Notes: generated by a model not told the origin, from the sequence alone. A stretch of DNA of 64,000 nt from Nomia melanderi (GCF_051020985.1 NC_134999.1:5270001-5334000); one strand, 5' to 3'; positions 1 through 11,376 are shown, counted from the first letter of the stretch. Translations and numbers: made by a program.

Positions 1-3000
1 TACACCCGACCTTCGTGGCAATTCTGCCCGACGGATTCCAAGTTTTGCACTTTGGAAACCTGGTTTGTATAGTCTAAAGACATTTTCGATCAAAAGTATC
101 CAGGCCTTCCCATCGGTCAGCCGGATGTAGCCTTGGTTCCTATGAGACCTCTCCCTGGTGTCCAATCACCGCTAAGTCAAATGGCTTCCCCCGACCTTCC
201 CGGCAATTTTTTCCGACGGAATCCAAGTTTTCCACTTTGGCAACCTGGTTTGTATAGTCTAAAGTCATTTTCGACCAAAAGTATCCAGACCTTCCCATCG
301 ATCAGCCGGATGTTGCCTTGGTCCCTATGAGATCTCGTCCTGGAGTCCCATCACTGCTAAATCAAACGGCTACACCCGACCTTCCTGGCAATTCTGGCCG
401 ACGGAATTCAAGTTTTCCACTTTGGCAACCTGGTTTGTATAGTCTAAAGTCAATTTCGACCAAAAGTATCCCGAACTTCAAATGGGTCAGCCGGATGTAG
501 CTTTCGTCCCTATGAGACATGGTCGTGGAGTTCCATCACTGCTAAGTCAAATGGCTACCCCCGTCCTTCCTGGCAATTCTGCCCGACGGAATCCAAGTTT
601 GGCACTTTGGAAACCTGGATTTTATAGTCTAAAGTCAATTTCGACCAAAAGTATCCCGACCTTCCCATCGGTCAGCCGGATGTAGCCTTGGTCCCTATGA
701 GACCTCTCCCTGGTGTCCAATCACTTCTATGTCAAATGGCTTCCCCCGACATTCCTGGCAATTCTGGCCGACGGAATCCAAGTTTTCCACTTTGGCAACC
801 TGGTTTGTATAGTCTAAAGTCATTTTTGACCAATAGTATCCAGACCTGCCCATCGGTCAGCCTGATGTAGCCTTGGTCCCTATGAGACCTCGCCCTGGTG
901 TCCAATCACTCCTAAGTCAAATGGCTCTCCCGACCTTCCTCGCAATTCCGGCCGACGGAATCCAAGTTTTCCACTTTGGCAACCTGGTTTGTATAGTCTA
1001 AAGTCATTTTCGACCAAAAGTACCCAGACCTTCCCATCGGTCAGCCGGATGTAGCCTTCGTCCCTATGAGACGTCTCCCTGGTGTCCAATCACTGCTAAG
1101 TCAAATGACTTCCCCCGACCTTCCTGGCACTTCTGGCCGACGGAATCCAAGTTTTCCACTTTGGGAACCTGGATTGTATAGTCTAAAGTCAATTTCGACC
1201 AATAAGTATCCCGACCTTCCTATCGGTCAGCCGGGTGTAGCCTTCGTCCCTATGAGACATCGTCCTCGAGTCCCATCACTGCTAAGTCAAATCGCTTAAC
1301 CCCGACCTTCCTGGCAATTCCGGCCGACGGAATGCAAGTTTTGCACTTTGGAAACCTGGATTGTATAGTCTAAAGTCAATTTCGACCAAAAGTATCCCGA
1401 ACTTCAAATGGGTCAGCCGGATGTAGCTTTCGTCCCTATGAGACATCGTCGTGGAGTCCCATCACTTCTAAGTCAAATGGCTTCCCCCGACCTTCCTGGC
1501 AATTCCGGCCGACGGAATCCAAGTTTTCCACTTTGGAAACCTGGTTTGTATAGCCTAAAGTCATTTTCGACCAAAAGTATCCAGACCTTCCCATCGGTCA
1601 GCCGGATTTAGCCTTGGTCCCTATGAGATCTCGTCCTGGAGTCCCACCACTGCTAAGTCAAATGGCTACACCGGACCTTCCTGGCTATTCTGGCCGACGG
1701 AATCCAAGTTTTCCACTTTGGAAACCTGGATTGTATAGTGTAATGGCAATTTCGACCAAAAGTATACCGACCTTCCCATCGGTCAGCCGGATGTAGCCTT
1801 GGTCCCTATGAGACCTCTCCCTGGTGTCCAATCACTTCTAAGTCAAATGGCTTCCCCCGACATTCCTGGCAATTCTGGCCGACGGAATCCAAGTTTTGCA
1901 CTTTGGAAACCTGGATTGTATAGTGTAAAGTCAATTAAGACCGAAAGTATCCCGACCTTCCCATCGGTCTGCCGGATGTAGCATTGGTCCCTATGAGACC
2001 TCTCCCTGGTGTGCAATCACTGCTATGTCAAATGGCTTCCCCCGACCTTCCTGGCTATTCTGGCCGACGTAATCCAAGTTTCCCACTTTGAAAACCTGGT
2101 TTGTATAGTCTAAAGACAATTTCGACCAAGAGTATCACGACCTTCCCATCGGTCAGCCGGATGTAGCCTTGGTTCCTAACAGATCTCGTCCTGGAGTCCC
2201 ATCACTGCTAAGTCGAATGGCTACACTCGACCTTCCTGGCAATTCTGGCCGACGGAATCCAAGTTTTCCACTTTGGCAACCTGGTTTGTACAGTCTAAAG
2301 TCATTTTTGACCAAAAGTATCCAGACCTTCCCATCGGTCAGCCGGATGTAGCCTTGGTACCTATGAGACCTCGACCTGGTGTCCAATCACTGCTAATTCA
2401 AATGACTACACCCGACCTTCATGGCAATTCTGCCCGACGGAATCCAAGTTTTCCACTTTGGAAACCTGGATTGTATAGTCTAAGGTCAATTTCGACCAAA
2501 AGTATCCCGACCTTCCCATCGGTCAGCCGGATGTAGCCTTCGTCCCTATGTGACATCGTCCTGGAGTCACAACACTGCTAAGTCAAATGGCTACCCCGAC
2601 CTTCCTGGCAATTCTGGCTGACGGAATCCAAGGTTTCCACTTTGGCAACCTGGTTTGTATAGTCTAAAGTCATTTTCGACCAAAAGTATCCCGACCTTCA
2701 TATCGGTCAGCCGGATGTAGCCTTGGTCCCTATGAGACCTCGTCCTGGAGTCCCATCACACCTAAGTCGAATGGCTCCCCCGACCTTCCTGGCAATACCG
2801 GCCGACGGAATCCAAGTTTTCCGCCTTGGCAGCCTGGTTTGTATAGTCTAAAGTCAATTTCGACCGAAAGTATCCCGACCTTCCCATCGGTCAGCCGGAT
2901 GTAGCCTTGGTCCCTATGAGACCTCTCCCTGGTGTCCAATCACCGCTAAGTCAAATGGCTTCCCCCGACCTTCCTGGCAATTTTGGCCGACGGAATCCAA

Positions 3001-4460
3001 GTTTTCCACTTTGGCAACCTGGTTTGTATAGTCTAAAGTCATTTTCGACCAAAAGTATCCAGACCTTCCCATCTGTCAGCCGGATGTAGCCTTGGTTCCT
3101 ATGAGACCTCTCCCTGGTGTCCAATCACTGCTAAGTCAAATGGCTTCCCCCGACCTTCCTGGCAATTCTGCCCTTCGGAATCCAAGTTTTGCACTTTGGA
3201 AACCTGGATTGTATAGTCTAAAGTCAATATCGACCAAAAGTATCACAAACTTCCCATGGGTCAGCCGGATGTAGCCTTCGTCCCTATGAGACATCGTCGT
3301 GGATTCCCATCACTGCTAAGTCAAATGGCTATCCCCGTCCTTCCTGGCAATTCTGCCCGACGGAATCCTAGTTTTGCACTTTGGAAACTTGGATTGTATA
3401 GTCACAAAGTCAATTTCGACCAAAAGTGTCCCGAACTTCCCACGGGTCAGCCGGATGTAGCCTTCGTCCCTATGAGACATCGTCCTTGAGTCCCATCACT
3501 TCTAAGTCAAATGGCTTCCCCCGACCTTCCTGGCAATTCTGGAAGACGGAATCCAAGTATTCCTCTTTGGAAACCTGGTTTGTATAGTCTAAAGTCATTT
3601 TCGACCAAAAGTATCCAGACCTTCCCATCGGTCAGCGGGAGGTAGCCTTGGTCCCTATGAGACATCGTCCTGGAGTCCCATCACTGCTAAGTCAAATGGC
3701 TACCCCCGACCTTCCTGGCAATTCTGCCCGACGGAATCCTAGTTTTGCACTTTGGAAACCTGGATTGTATAGTCTAAAGTCATTTTCGACCAAAAGTACC
3801 CAGACCTTACCATCGGTCAGCCGGATGTAGCCTTGGAACCTATGAGACCTGGTCCTGGAGTCCCGTCACTGCTAAGTCAAATGGCTACACCCGACCTTCC
3901 TGGCAATTCTGCCCGTCGGAATCCAAGTTTTCCACTTTGGAAACCTGGTTTGGATAGTCTAAAGTCAATTTCGACTAAAAGTATCCCGACCTTCCCATCG
4001 GTCAGCCGGATGTAGCCATGGAACCTATGAGACCTCGAACTGGTGTCCAATCACTGCTAAGTCAAATGGCTACCCCCGACCTTCCTGGCAATTCTGCCCG
4101 ACGGAATCCAAGTTTTGTACTTTGGAAACCTGGACTGTATTGTCTAAAGTCAATTTCGACCAAAAGTATCCCGACCTTCCCATCGGTCAGCCGGATGTAG
4201 CCTTGGAACCTATGAGACCTCGTCCTGGAGTCCCATCACTGCTAAGTCAAATGGCTACCCCCGACCTTCCTGGCAATTCTGCCCGACGGAATCCAAGTTT
4301 TCCACTTTGGAAACCTGTATTGTATAGTCTAAAGTCAATTTCGACCAAATGTATCCCGACCTTCCCATCGGGCTGCCGGATGCAGCCTTGGAACCTATGA
4401 GACCTCGTCCTGGAGTCCCATCACTGCTAAGTCAAATGACTACCCCAGACCTTGATGGCA

Positions 4461-4477
4461 ATTCCGTCCGACGGAAT
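4461..4477. other. Perfect 17-bp palindrome (dyad 1 variant)
   Basis: ATTCCGTCCGACGGAAT is a perfect 8-bp inverted repeat around one base. It occurs in the CTTGATGGCAATTCCG monomer subtype and is the fully symmetrical version of dyad 1. Confidence 0.7.
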
Positions 4478-5385
4478 CCAAGTTTTCCACATTGGCAACC
4501 TGGTTTGTATAGTCTAAAGTCATTTTCGACCAAAAGTATCCAGGCCTTCCCATCGGTCAGCCGGATGTAGCCTTGATCCCTACGAGATCTCGTCCTGGAG
4601 TCCCATCACTGCTAAGTCAAATGGCTACCCCCGACCTTCCTGGCAATTCTGGCCGACGGAATCCAAGTTTTCCTCTTTGGCAACCTGGTTTGAATAGTCT
4701 AAAGTCAATTTCGACCAAATGTATCCCGATCTTCCCATCGGTCGGTCGGATGTAGCCTTGGTCCCTATGAGACCTCGTCCTGGAGTCCAATCACTGCTAA
4801 GTTAAATTGCTACCCCCGACCTTCCTGGCAATTCTGCCCGACGGAAACCAAGTTTTCCACTTTGGCAACCTGGTTTGAATAGTCTAAAGTAACTTTCGAC
4901 CAAAAGTAGCCGGACCTTCCCATCGGTCAGCCGGATGTAGCCTTGGAACCTATGAGACCTCGTCCTGGAGTCCCATCACTGCTAAGTCAAATGGCTACCC
5001 CCGACCTTCCTGGCAATTCTGGCCAACGGAATCCAAGTTTTCCTCTTTGGCAACCTGGTTTGTATAGTCTAATGTCATTATCGACCAAAAGTATCCCGAA
5101 CTTCCCATGGGTCAGCCGGATGTAGCCTTCGTCCCTATGAGACATCGTCGTGGAGTCCCATCACTGCTAAGTCAAATGGCTAACCCCGACCTTCCTGGCA
5201 ATTCTGCCCGACGGAATCCAAGTTTTGCACTTTGGAAACCTGGATTGTATAGTCTAAAGTCATATTCGACCAAAAGTATCCCGACCTTCCCATCGGTCAG
5301 CCGGATGTAGCCTTGGAACCTATGAGACCTCGTCCTGGAGTCCCATCACTGCTAAGTCAAATGGCTACCCCCGACCTTCCTGGCA

Positions 5386-5402
5386 ATTCTGCCCGACGGA
5401 AT
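5386..5402. other. Dyad 1: 17-bp imperfect palindrome in each monomer (example)
   Basis: ATTCTGCCCGACGGAAT is a 17-bp near-palindrome centred on phase 84. Six of eight positions pair as Watson-Crick bases, a seventh could be a T-G wobble in single-stranded DNA, and the centre is one base. The GGCC variant (ATTCTGGCCGACGGAAT) scores the same. The ATTCCGGCC variant has a perfect 6-bp arm (ATTCCG/CGGAAT), and a rarer variant is fully palindromic. It could be a hairpin or a dimeric-protein site; that is inference only. The symmetry itself is directly visible and recurs in nearly every monomer. Confidence 0.6.
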
Positions 5403-5448
5403 CCAAGTTTTGCACTTTGGAAACCTGGATTGTATAGTCAAAAGTCAA

Positions 5449-5461
5449 TTTCGACCAAAAG
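5449..5461. other. Conserved TTTCGACCAAAAG box (example)
   Basis: This box, phase 139-151, is present in most monomers and lies in the AT-richer part of the unit. Variants include TTTCGACAAAAAG (e.g. 8959, 15424, 21892), TTTCGACTAAAAG and TTTCGACCCACAG. It contains CAAAA, a pentanucleotide that has been noted as common in plant satellites and proposed to favour breakage and rejoining; that link is literature-based and not specific to plants here. One mapped single-monomer deletion (11191/11376) has its breakpoints at the end of this box. It is not a CENP-B box: the CGGG half is absent. Confidence 0.5.
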
Positions 5462-5475
5462 TTTCCCGAACTTCA

Positions 5476-5492
5476 CATCGGTCAGCCGGATG
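5476..5492. other. Dyad 2: second 17-bp imperfect palindrome (example)
   Basis: CATCGGTCAGCCGGATG, phase 166-182, pairs at six of eight positions around a central A. It sits just after the second CCGACCTTCC word, as dyad 1 sits a few bases after the first. It is one of the best conserved stretches of the array, contains one CCGG, and runs into the TAG that ends each monomer. Recurrent changes are CCGG to CTGG, AGCC to ACC (one base lost, e.g. near 23220, 25808, 26917, 40407 and 46323) and CATCGG to CATGGG. Function unknown. Confidence 0.55.
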
Positions 5493-6124
5493 TAGCCTTG
5501 GTCCCTATGAGACCTCGCCCTGGTGTCCAATCGCTGCTAAGTCAAATGGCTACCCCCGACCTTCCTGGCAATTTTGGCCGACGGAATCCAAGTTTTGCAC
5601 TTCGGAAACCTGGTGTGTATAGTCCAAAGTCAATTTTGACCAAAAGTATCCCGAATTGCCCATGGGTCAGGCGGATGTAGCCTTCGTCCCTATGAGACAT
5701 CGTCCTGGAGTCCCATTACTGCTAAGTCAAATGGCTACCCCCGACCTACCTGGCAATTCTGCCGACGGAATCCAAGTTTTGCACCTTGGAAACCTGCTTT
5801 GTATAGTCTAAAGTCATTTCCGACCAAAAGTATCCAGACCTTCTCATCGGTCAGCCGGATGTAGCCTTGGTCCCTATGAGATCTCGTCCTGGAGTCCCAT
5901 CACTGCTAAGTCAAATGGTTACTCCAGACCTACCTGGCAATTCTGGCCGACGGAATCCAAGTTTTCCACTTTGGAAACCTGCACTGTATAGTCTAAAGTC
6001 ATTTTCGACCAAAAGTATCCCGACCTTTCCATCGGTCAGCCGGATGTAGCCTTGGTCCCAATGAGACCTCGTCCCGGAGTCCCATCACAGCTAAGTTAAA
6101 TGACTACTCCAGATCTTGATGGCA

Positions 6125-6141
6125 ATTCCGTCCGACGGAAT
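6125..6141. other. Perfect 17-bp palindrome (dyad 1 variant)
   Basis: Same perfect inverted repeat as at 4461, again preceded by TTGATGGCA. This monomer is otherwise different (TCCTAGTTTTCC follows the palindrome). Confidence 0.7.
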
Positions 6142-9100
6142 CCTAGTTTTCCACTTTGGAAACCTGGTTTGTATAGTCTAAGGTCAATTTCGACCAAATG
6201 TATCCCAACCTTCCCATTGGTCGGTCGGATGTAGCCTTGGTCCCTATGAGACCTCGTCCTGGAGTCCAATCACTGCTAAGTTAAATTGCTACCCCCGACC
6301 TTCCTGGCAATTCTGCCCGACGGAATCCAAGTTTTCCACTTTGGCAACCTGGCTTGTATAGTCTAAAGTCACTTTCGACCAAAAGTATCCCGAACTTCCC
6401 ATCGGTCTGCCGGATGTATCCTTGGTCCCTATGAGATCTCTCCCTGGCGTCCCATCACTGCTAAGTCAAATGGCTACACCCGACCTTCCTGGCAATTCTG
6501 ACCGACGGAATCCAAGTTTTCCACTTTGAAAACCTGGATTGTTTAGTCTAAAGTCAATTTCGACCAAAAGTATCCCGACCTTCCCATCGGTCAGCCGGAT
6601 GTTGCCTTGGTCCCTATGAGACCTCGTCCTGGAGTCCAATCACTGCTAAGTTAAATTGCTACCCCCGACCTTCCTGGCAATTCTGCCCGACGGAATCCAA
6701 GTTTTCCACTTTGGAAACCTGGATTGTATAGTCTAAAGTCAATTTCGACCAAAAGTATGCCGAACTTCCCATGGGTCAGCCGGATGTATCCTTCGTCCCT
6801 ATGAGACAGCGTCGTGGACTCCCATCACTGCTAAGTCAAATGGCTACCCCCGACCTTCCTGGCAATTCTGCCCGACGGAATCCAAGTTTTGCACTTTGGA
6901 AACCTGGATTGTATAGTCTAAAGCCAGTTTCGACCAAAAGTATCCCGACCTTCCCATCGGTCAGCCGGATGTAGCCTTGGTCTCTATGAGACCTCTCCCT
7001 GGTGTCCAATCACTTCTAAGTCAAATGGCTTCCACCGACCTTTCTGGCAATTCTGGCCGACGGAATCCAAGTTTTCCACTTTGAAAACCTAGTTTGTATA
7101 GTCTAAAGTCAATTTCGACCAAAAGTATCCCGACCTTCCCATCGGTCAGCCGGATGTAGCCTTGGTCCCTATGAGACCTCGGCCAGGTATCCAATCACGG
7201 CTAAGTCAAATGACTACCCCCGACCTTCATGGCAATTCTGCCCGACGGAATCCAAGTTTTACACTTTGGCAACCTGGTTTGTATAGTCTAAAGTCACTTT
7301 CGACCAAAAGTATCCGGACCTTCCCATCGGTCAGCCGGATGTAGCCTTGGAACCTATGAGACCTCGTCCTGGAGTCCCATCACTGCTAAGTCAAATGGCT
7401 ACCCCCGACCTTCCTGGCAATTCTGGCCAACGGAATCCAAGTTTTCCTCTTTGGCAACCTGGTTTGTATTGTCTAATGTCATTTTCGACCAAAAGTATCC
7501 CGAACTTCCCATGGGTCAGCCGGATGTAGCCTTCGTCCCTATGAGACATCGTCGTGGAGTCCCATCACTGCTAAGTCAAATGGCTACCCCCGACCTTCCT
7601 GGCAATTCTGCCCGACGGAATCCAAGTTTTGCACTTTGGAAACCTGGATTGTATTGTCTAAAGCCAATTTCGACCAAAAGTATCCCGACCTTCCCATCGG
7701 TCAGCCGGATGTAGCCATGGAACCTATGAGACCTCGTCCCGGAGTCCCATCACTGCTAAGTCAAATGACTACCCCCGACCTTCCTGGCAATTCTGCCACG
7801 ACGGAATGCAAGTTTTGCACTTTGGAAACCTGGACTGTATAGTCTAAAGTCAATTTCGACTAAAAGTATCCCGAACTTCCCATCGGTCAGCCGGATGTAG
7901 CCTTGGAACCTGAGACCTCGTCCTGGAGTCCCACCACTGCTAAGTCAAATGGCTACCCCCGACCTACCTGGCAATTCTGCACGACGGAATCCAAGTTTTC
8001 CACTTTGGCAACCTGGTTTGTATAGTCTAAAGTCAATTTCGACCAAAAGTATCCCGACCTTCCCATCGGTCAGCCGGATGTAGCCTTGGTCCCTATGAGA
8101 CCTCGCCCTGGAGTCCAATCACAGCTAAGTCAAATGGCTACCCCCGACCTTCCTGGCAAATCTGGTCGACGGAATCCAAGTTTTCCACTTTGGAAACGTG
8201 GATTGTTCAGTCTAAAGTCAATTTCGACCAACAGTATTCCGACCTTCCCATCGGTCAGCAGGATGTAGCCTTGGTCCCTATGAGACCTCGACCTGGTGTC
8301 CAATCACTGCTAAGTCAAATGGCTACCCCCGACCTTCGTGGCAATTCTGCCCGACGGAATCCAAGTTTTGTACTTTGGAAACCTGGACTGTATTGTCTAA
8401 AGTCAATTTCGACCAAAAGAAAGCCGACCTTCTCATCGGTCAGCCGGATGTAGCCTTGTTCCTATGAGACCTCGTCCTGGAGTCCCATCACTGCTAAGTC
8501 AAATGGCTACACCCGACCTTCCTGGCAATTATAGCCGACGGAATCCAAGTTTTCCACTTTGGCAATCTGGTTTGTCTAGTCTAAAGTCAATTTCGACTAA
8601 AAGTATCCCGAACTTCCCATCGGTCAGCCGGATGTAGCCTTGGAACCTGAGACCTCGTCCTGGAGTCCCATCACTGCTAAGTCAAATGGCTACCCCCGAC
8701 CTACCTGGCAATTCTGCACGACGGAATCCAAGTTTTGCACTTTGGCAACCTGGTTTGTATAGTCTAAAGTCAATTTCGACCAAAAGTATCCCGACCTTCC
8801 CATCGGTCAGCCGGATGTAGCCTTGGTCCCTATGAGACCTCGGCCAGGTATCCAATCACTGCTAAGTCAAATCACTACCCCCGACCTTCATGGCAATTCT
8901 GCCCGACGGAATCCGAGTTTTCCACTTTGGAAACCTGGATTGTATTGTCTAAAGTCATTTTCGACAAAAAGTATCCAGGCCTTCCCATCGGTCAGCCGGC
9001 TGTAGCCTTGGTCCCTATGAGATCACGTCCTGGAGTCACATCACGGCTAAGTCAAATGGCTACCCCCGACCTTCCTGGCAATTCTGTCCGACGGAATCCA

Positions 9101-9820
9101 AGTTTTGCACTTTGGAAACCTGGACTGTATAGTCGAAAGTCATTTTCGACCAAAAGTATCCCGACCTTCCCATCGGTCGGCCGGATGTAGCCTTGGAACC
9201 TATGAGACCTCGTCCTGGAGTCCCATCACTACCAAGCCAAATGGCTACCCCCGACCTTCCAGGCAATTCTGCCCGACGGAATCCAAGTTTTCCACTTTGG
9301 AAACGTGGATTGTATAGTCTAACGTCAATTTCGATCAAAAGTATCCCGAACTTCCCATCGGTCAGCCGGATGTAGCCTTGGAGCCTATGAGACCTCGTCC
9401 TGGAGTCCCATCACTGCTAAGGAAAGTGACTACCCCCGACCTTCCTGGCAATTCTGCACGGCGGAGCCCAAGTTTTCGTCTTTGGAAACCTGGTTTGTAT
9501 AGTCTAAAGTCAATTTCGACCATAAGTATCCCGACCTTCCCATCGGTCAGCCGGATGTAGCCTTGGACCCTATGAGTCCTCGCCCTGGTGTCCAATCACT
9601 GCTAAGTCAAATGGCTACCCCCGACCTTCCTGGCAATTCTGCCCGACGGAATCCAAGTTTTGCACTTTGGAAACCTGGATTGTATAGTCTAAAGTCAATT
9701 TCGACCAAAAGTATCCCGAACTTCCAACGGGTCAGCCGGATGTAGGCTTCTTCCCTATGAGACATCGTCGTGGAGTCCCATCACTGCTAAGTCAAATGAC
9801 TACCCCAGACCTTGATGGCA

Positions 9821-9837
9821 ATTCCGTCCGACGGAAT
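9821..9837. other. Perfect 17-bp palindrome (dyad 1 variant)
   Basis: Same inverted repeat as at 4461, within the start of the block that recurs 7204 bp downstream (copy at 17025-17041). Confidence 0.7.
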
Positions 9838-11191
9838 CCAAGTTTTCCACTTTGGAAACCTGGTTTGTATAGTCTAAAGTCAATTTCGACCAAAAGTATC
9901 CCGACCCTCCCATCGGTCGGTCGGTTGTAGCCTTGGTCCCTATGAGACCTCGTCCTGGAGTCCAATCACTGCTAAGTTAAATTGCTACCCCCGACCTTCC
10001 TGGCAATTCTGCCCGACGGAATCCTAGTTTTGCACTTTGGAAACCTGGATTGTATAGTCTAAAGTCATTTTCGACCAAAAGTACCCAGACCTTACCATCG
10101 GTAAGCCGGATGTAGCCTTGGAACCTATGAGACCTGGTCCTGGAGTCCCGTCACTGCTAAGTCAAATGGCTACACCCGACCTTCCTGGCAATTCTGCCCG
10201 TCGGAATCCAAGTTTTCCACTTTGGAAACCTGGTTTGGATAGTCTAAAGTCAATTTCGACTAAAAGTATCACGAACTACACATCGTTCAGCCGGATGTAG
10301 CCTTGGAACCTGAGACTTCGTCCTGGAGTCCCGTCACTGCTTAGTCAAATGACTACCCCCGACCTTCCTGCCAATTCTGCCCGACGGAGTCCAAGTTTTC
10401 CACTTTGGAAACCTGGTTTGTATAGTCTAAAGTCAATTTCGACATAAAGTATCCCGACCTTCCCATCGGTCAGACGGATGTAGCCTTGGAACCTATGAGA
10501 CCTGGTCCTGGAGTCCCATCACTGCTAAGTCAAATCACTACCCCCGACCTTCCTCGCAAATCTACCCGACGGAATCCCAGTTTTGCACTTTGGAAACCTG
10601 GATTGTACAGTGTAAAGTCAATTTCGACCAAAAGTATACCGACCTTCTCATCGGTCAGCCGGATGTTGCCTTGGTCCCTATGAGACCTCGTCCTGGAGTC
10701 CCATCACAGCTAAGTCAAGCGTCTCCCCCGACCTTCCTGACAATTCTGCCCGACGGAATCCAAGTTTTGCACTTTGGAAACCTGGTTTGTATAGTCTAAA
10801 GTCAATTTCGACCAAATGTATCCCGACCTTCCCATCGGTCAGCATTATGTAGCCTTGGTCCCTACGAGACCTCGTCCTGGAGTCCCATCACAGCTAAGTC
10901 AAATGGCTACCCCGACCTTCCTGGCAATTCTGGCCGACGGAATCCATGTTTTCAACTTTGGAAACCTGGTTTGTATAGTCTAAAGACAATTTCGACCAAA
11001 AGTATCCCGACCTTCCGATCGGTCAGCCGGATGTAGCCTTCGTCCCAATGAGACTTCGTCCTGGAGTCCCATCACAGCTAAGTCAAATGGCTCCCCCGAC
11101 CTTCCTCGCAATTCCGGCCGACGGAATCCAAGTTTTCCACTTTGAAAACCTGGTTTGTATAGTCTAAAGTAATTTTCGACCAAAAGTATCC

Positions 11192-11376
11192 AGACCTTCC
11201 CATCGGTCAGCCGGATGTAGCCTTGGTCTCTATGAGACCTCTCCCTGGTGTCCAATCACTGCTAAGTCAAATGGCTTCCCCCGGCCTTCCTGGCACTTCT
11301 GGCCGACGGAATCCAAGTTTTCCACTTTGGCAATCTGGTTTTTATGGTCTAAAGTCAGTTTCGACCAAAAGTATCC
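11192..11376 (+). repeat. Monomer present in unit 1, absent from unit 2
   Basis: This 185-bp monomer (with TGGTTTTTATGGTC and CTTCCTGGCACTTC) lies between two stretches that are adjacent in the second super-repeat unit. The match shift changes from 7204 to 7019 exactly here, a difference of one monomer. Both flanks end in GACCAAAAGTATCC, so the simplest history is one deletion by exchange between neighbouring boxes in unit 2; an insertion in unit 1 is possible but less likely, because the sequence is an ordinary monomer. Confidence 0.9.

Larger units (their letters stand above)
5311..5495 (+). repeat. Representative 185-bp monomer (phase reference)
   Basis: This is a typical full-length monomer, used here to define phase 1-185. 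It starts with CCTTGG just after the preceding GATGTAG and ends with the next TAG. Landmarks in phase: CCTATGAGA 9-17, CCTGGA 24-29, CTAAGTCAA 42-50, CCGACCTTCC 61-70, dyad 1 at 76-92, CAAGTTTT 94-101, CTTTGG 105-110, CCTGGA 114-119, a CTAAAGTCAA-like word 129-138, TTTCGACCAAAAG 139-151, the second CCGACCTTCC-like word 156-165, and dyad 2 at 166-182. The main variable sites in the array are phase 5-8 (TTGG/TTCG/GGAACC), 17-40 (CTCGTCCTGGAGTCCC versus CTCTCCCTGGTGTCCA), 53-58 (GCTACC/GCTTCC/ACTACC), 81-83 (TGCC/TGGC), 101-120 (GCAC..GGAAAC versus CCAC..GGCAAC) and 136-141 (CAATTTC/CATTTTC). Confidence 0.95.
1..7548 (+). repeat. Array section A: varied monomers, short dispersed duplications
   Basis: About 41 monomers without an obvious long higher-order period. 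CTCTCCCTGGTGTCC monomers dominate 1-3.3 kb; CTCGTCCTGGAGTCC monomers dominate 3.6-6.6 kb. Short blocks recur elsewhere: about 3700-4000 matches 9985-10285 (shift 6285 bp) and 17190-17490; about 4860-5300 resembles 7264-7700 (shift 2404 bp, near 13 monomers); about 4300-4480 resembles 12800-12980. A GTTAAATTGC variant marks monomers at 4801, 6280 and 6650. No gene or mobile element is present. Confidence 0.85.

Noticed and set aside
5445..5460. Pol III B box or tRNA-derived origin from GTTTCGACC/ATTTCGACC
   Set aside because: Only a TTCGA core agrees with GGTTCGANNCC. There is no matching A box at suitable spacing and no cloverleaf.
5449..5470. CENP-B box
   Set aside because: TTCG is followed by ACCAAAAGTATCCCG; the required spaced A and CGGG of the box do not line up on either strand, and other TTCG sites in the monomer fail as well.
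5371..5475. Ongoing half-monomer (90/95-bp) deletions mediated by the two CCGACCTTCC words
   Set aside because: No unit of about 90-95 bp or 275-280 bp was found; landmark spacing stays near 185 bp throughout.
9060..9338. Minus-strand open frames of 60-118 codons
   Set aside because: These are antisense readings of the same monomers, recurring with them; nothing resembles a protein family.
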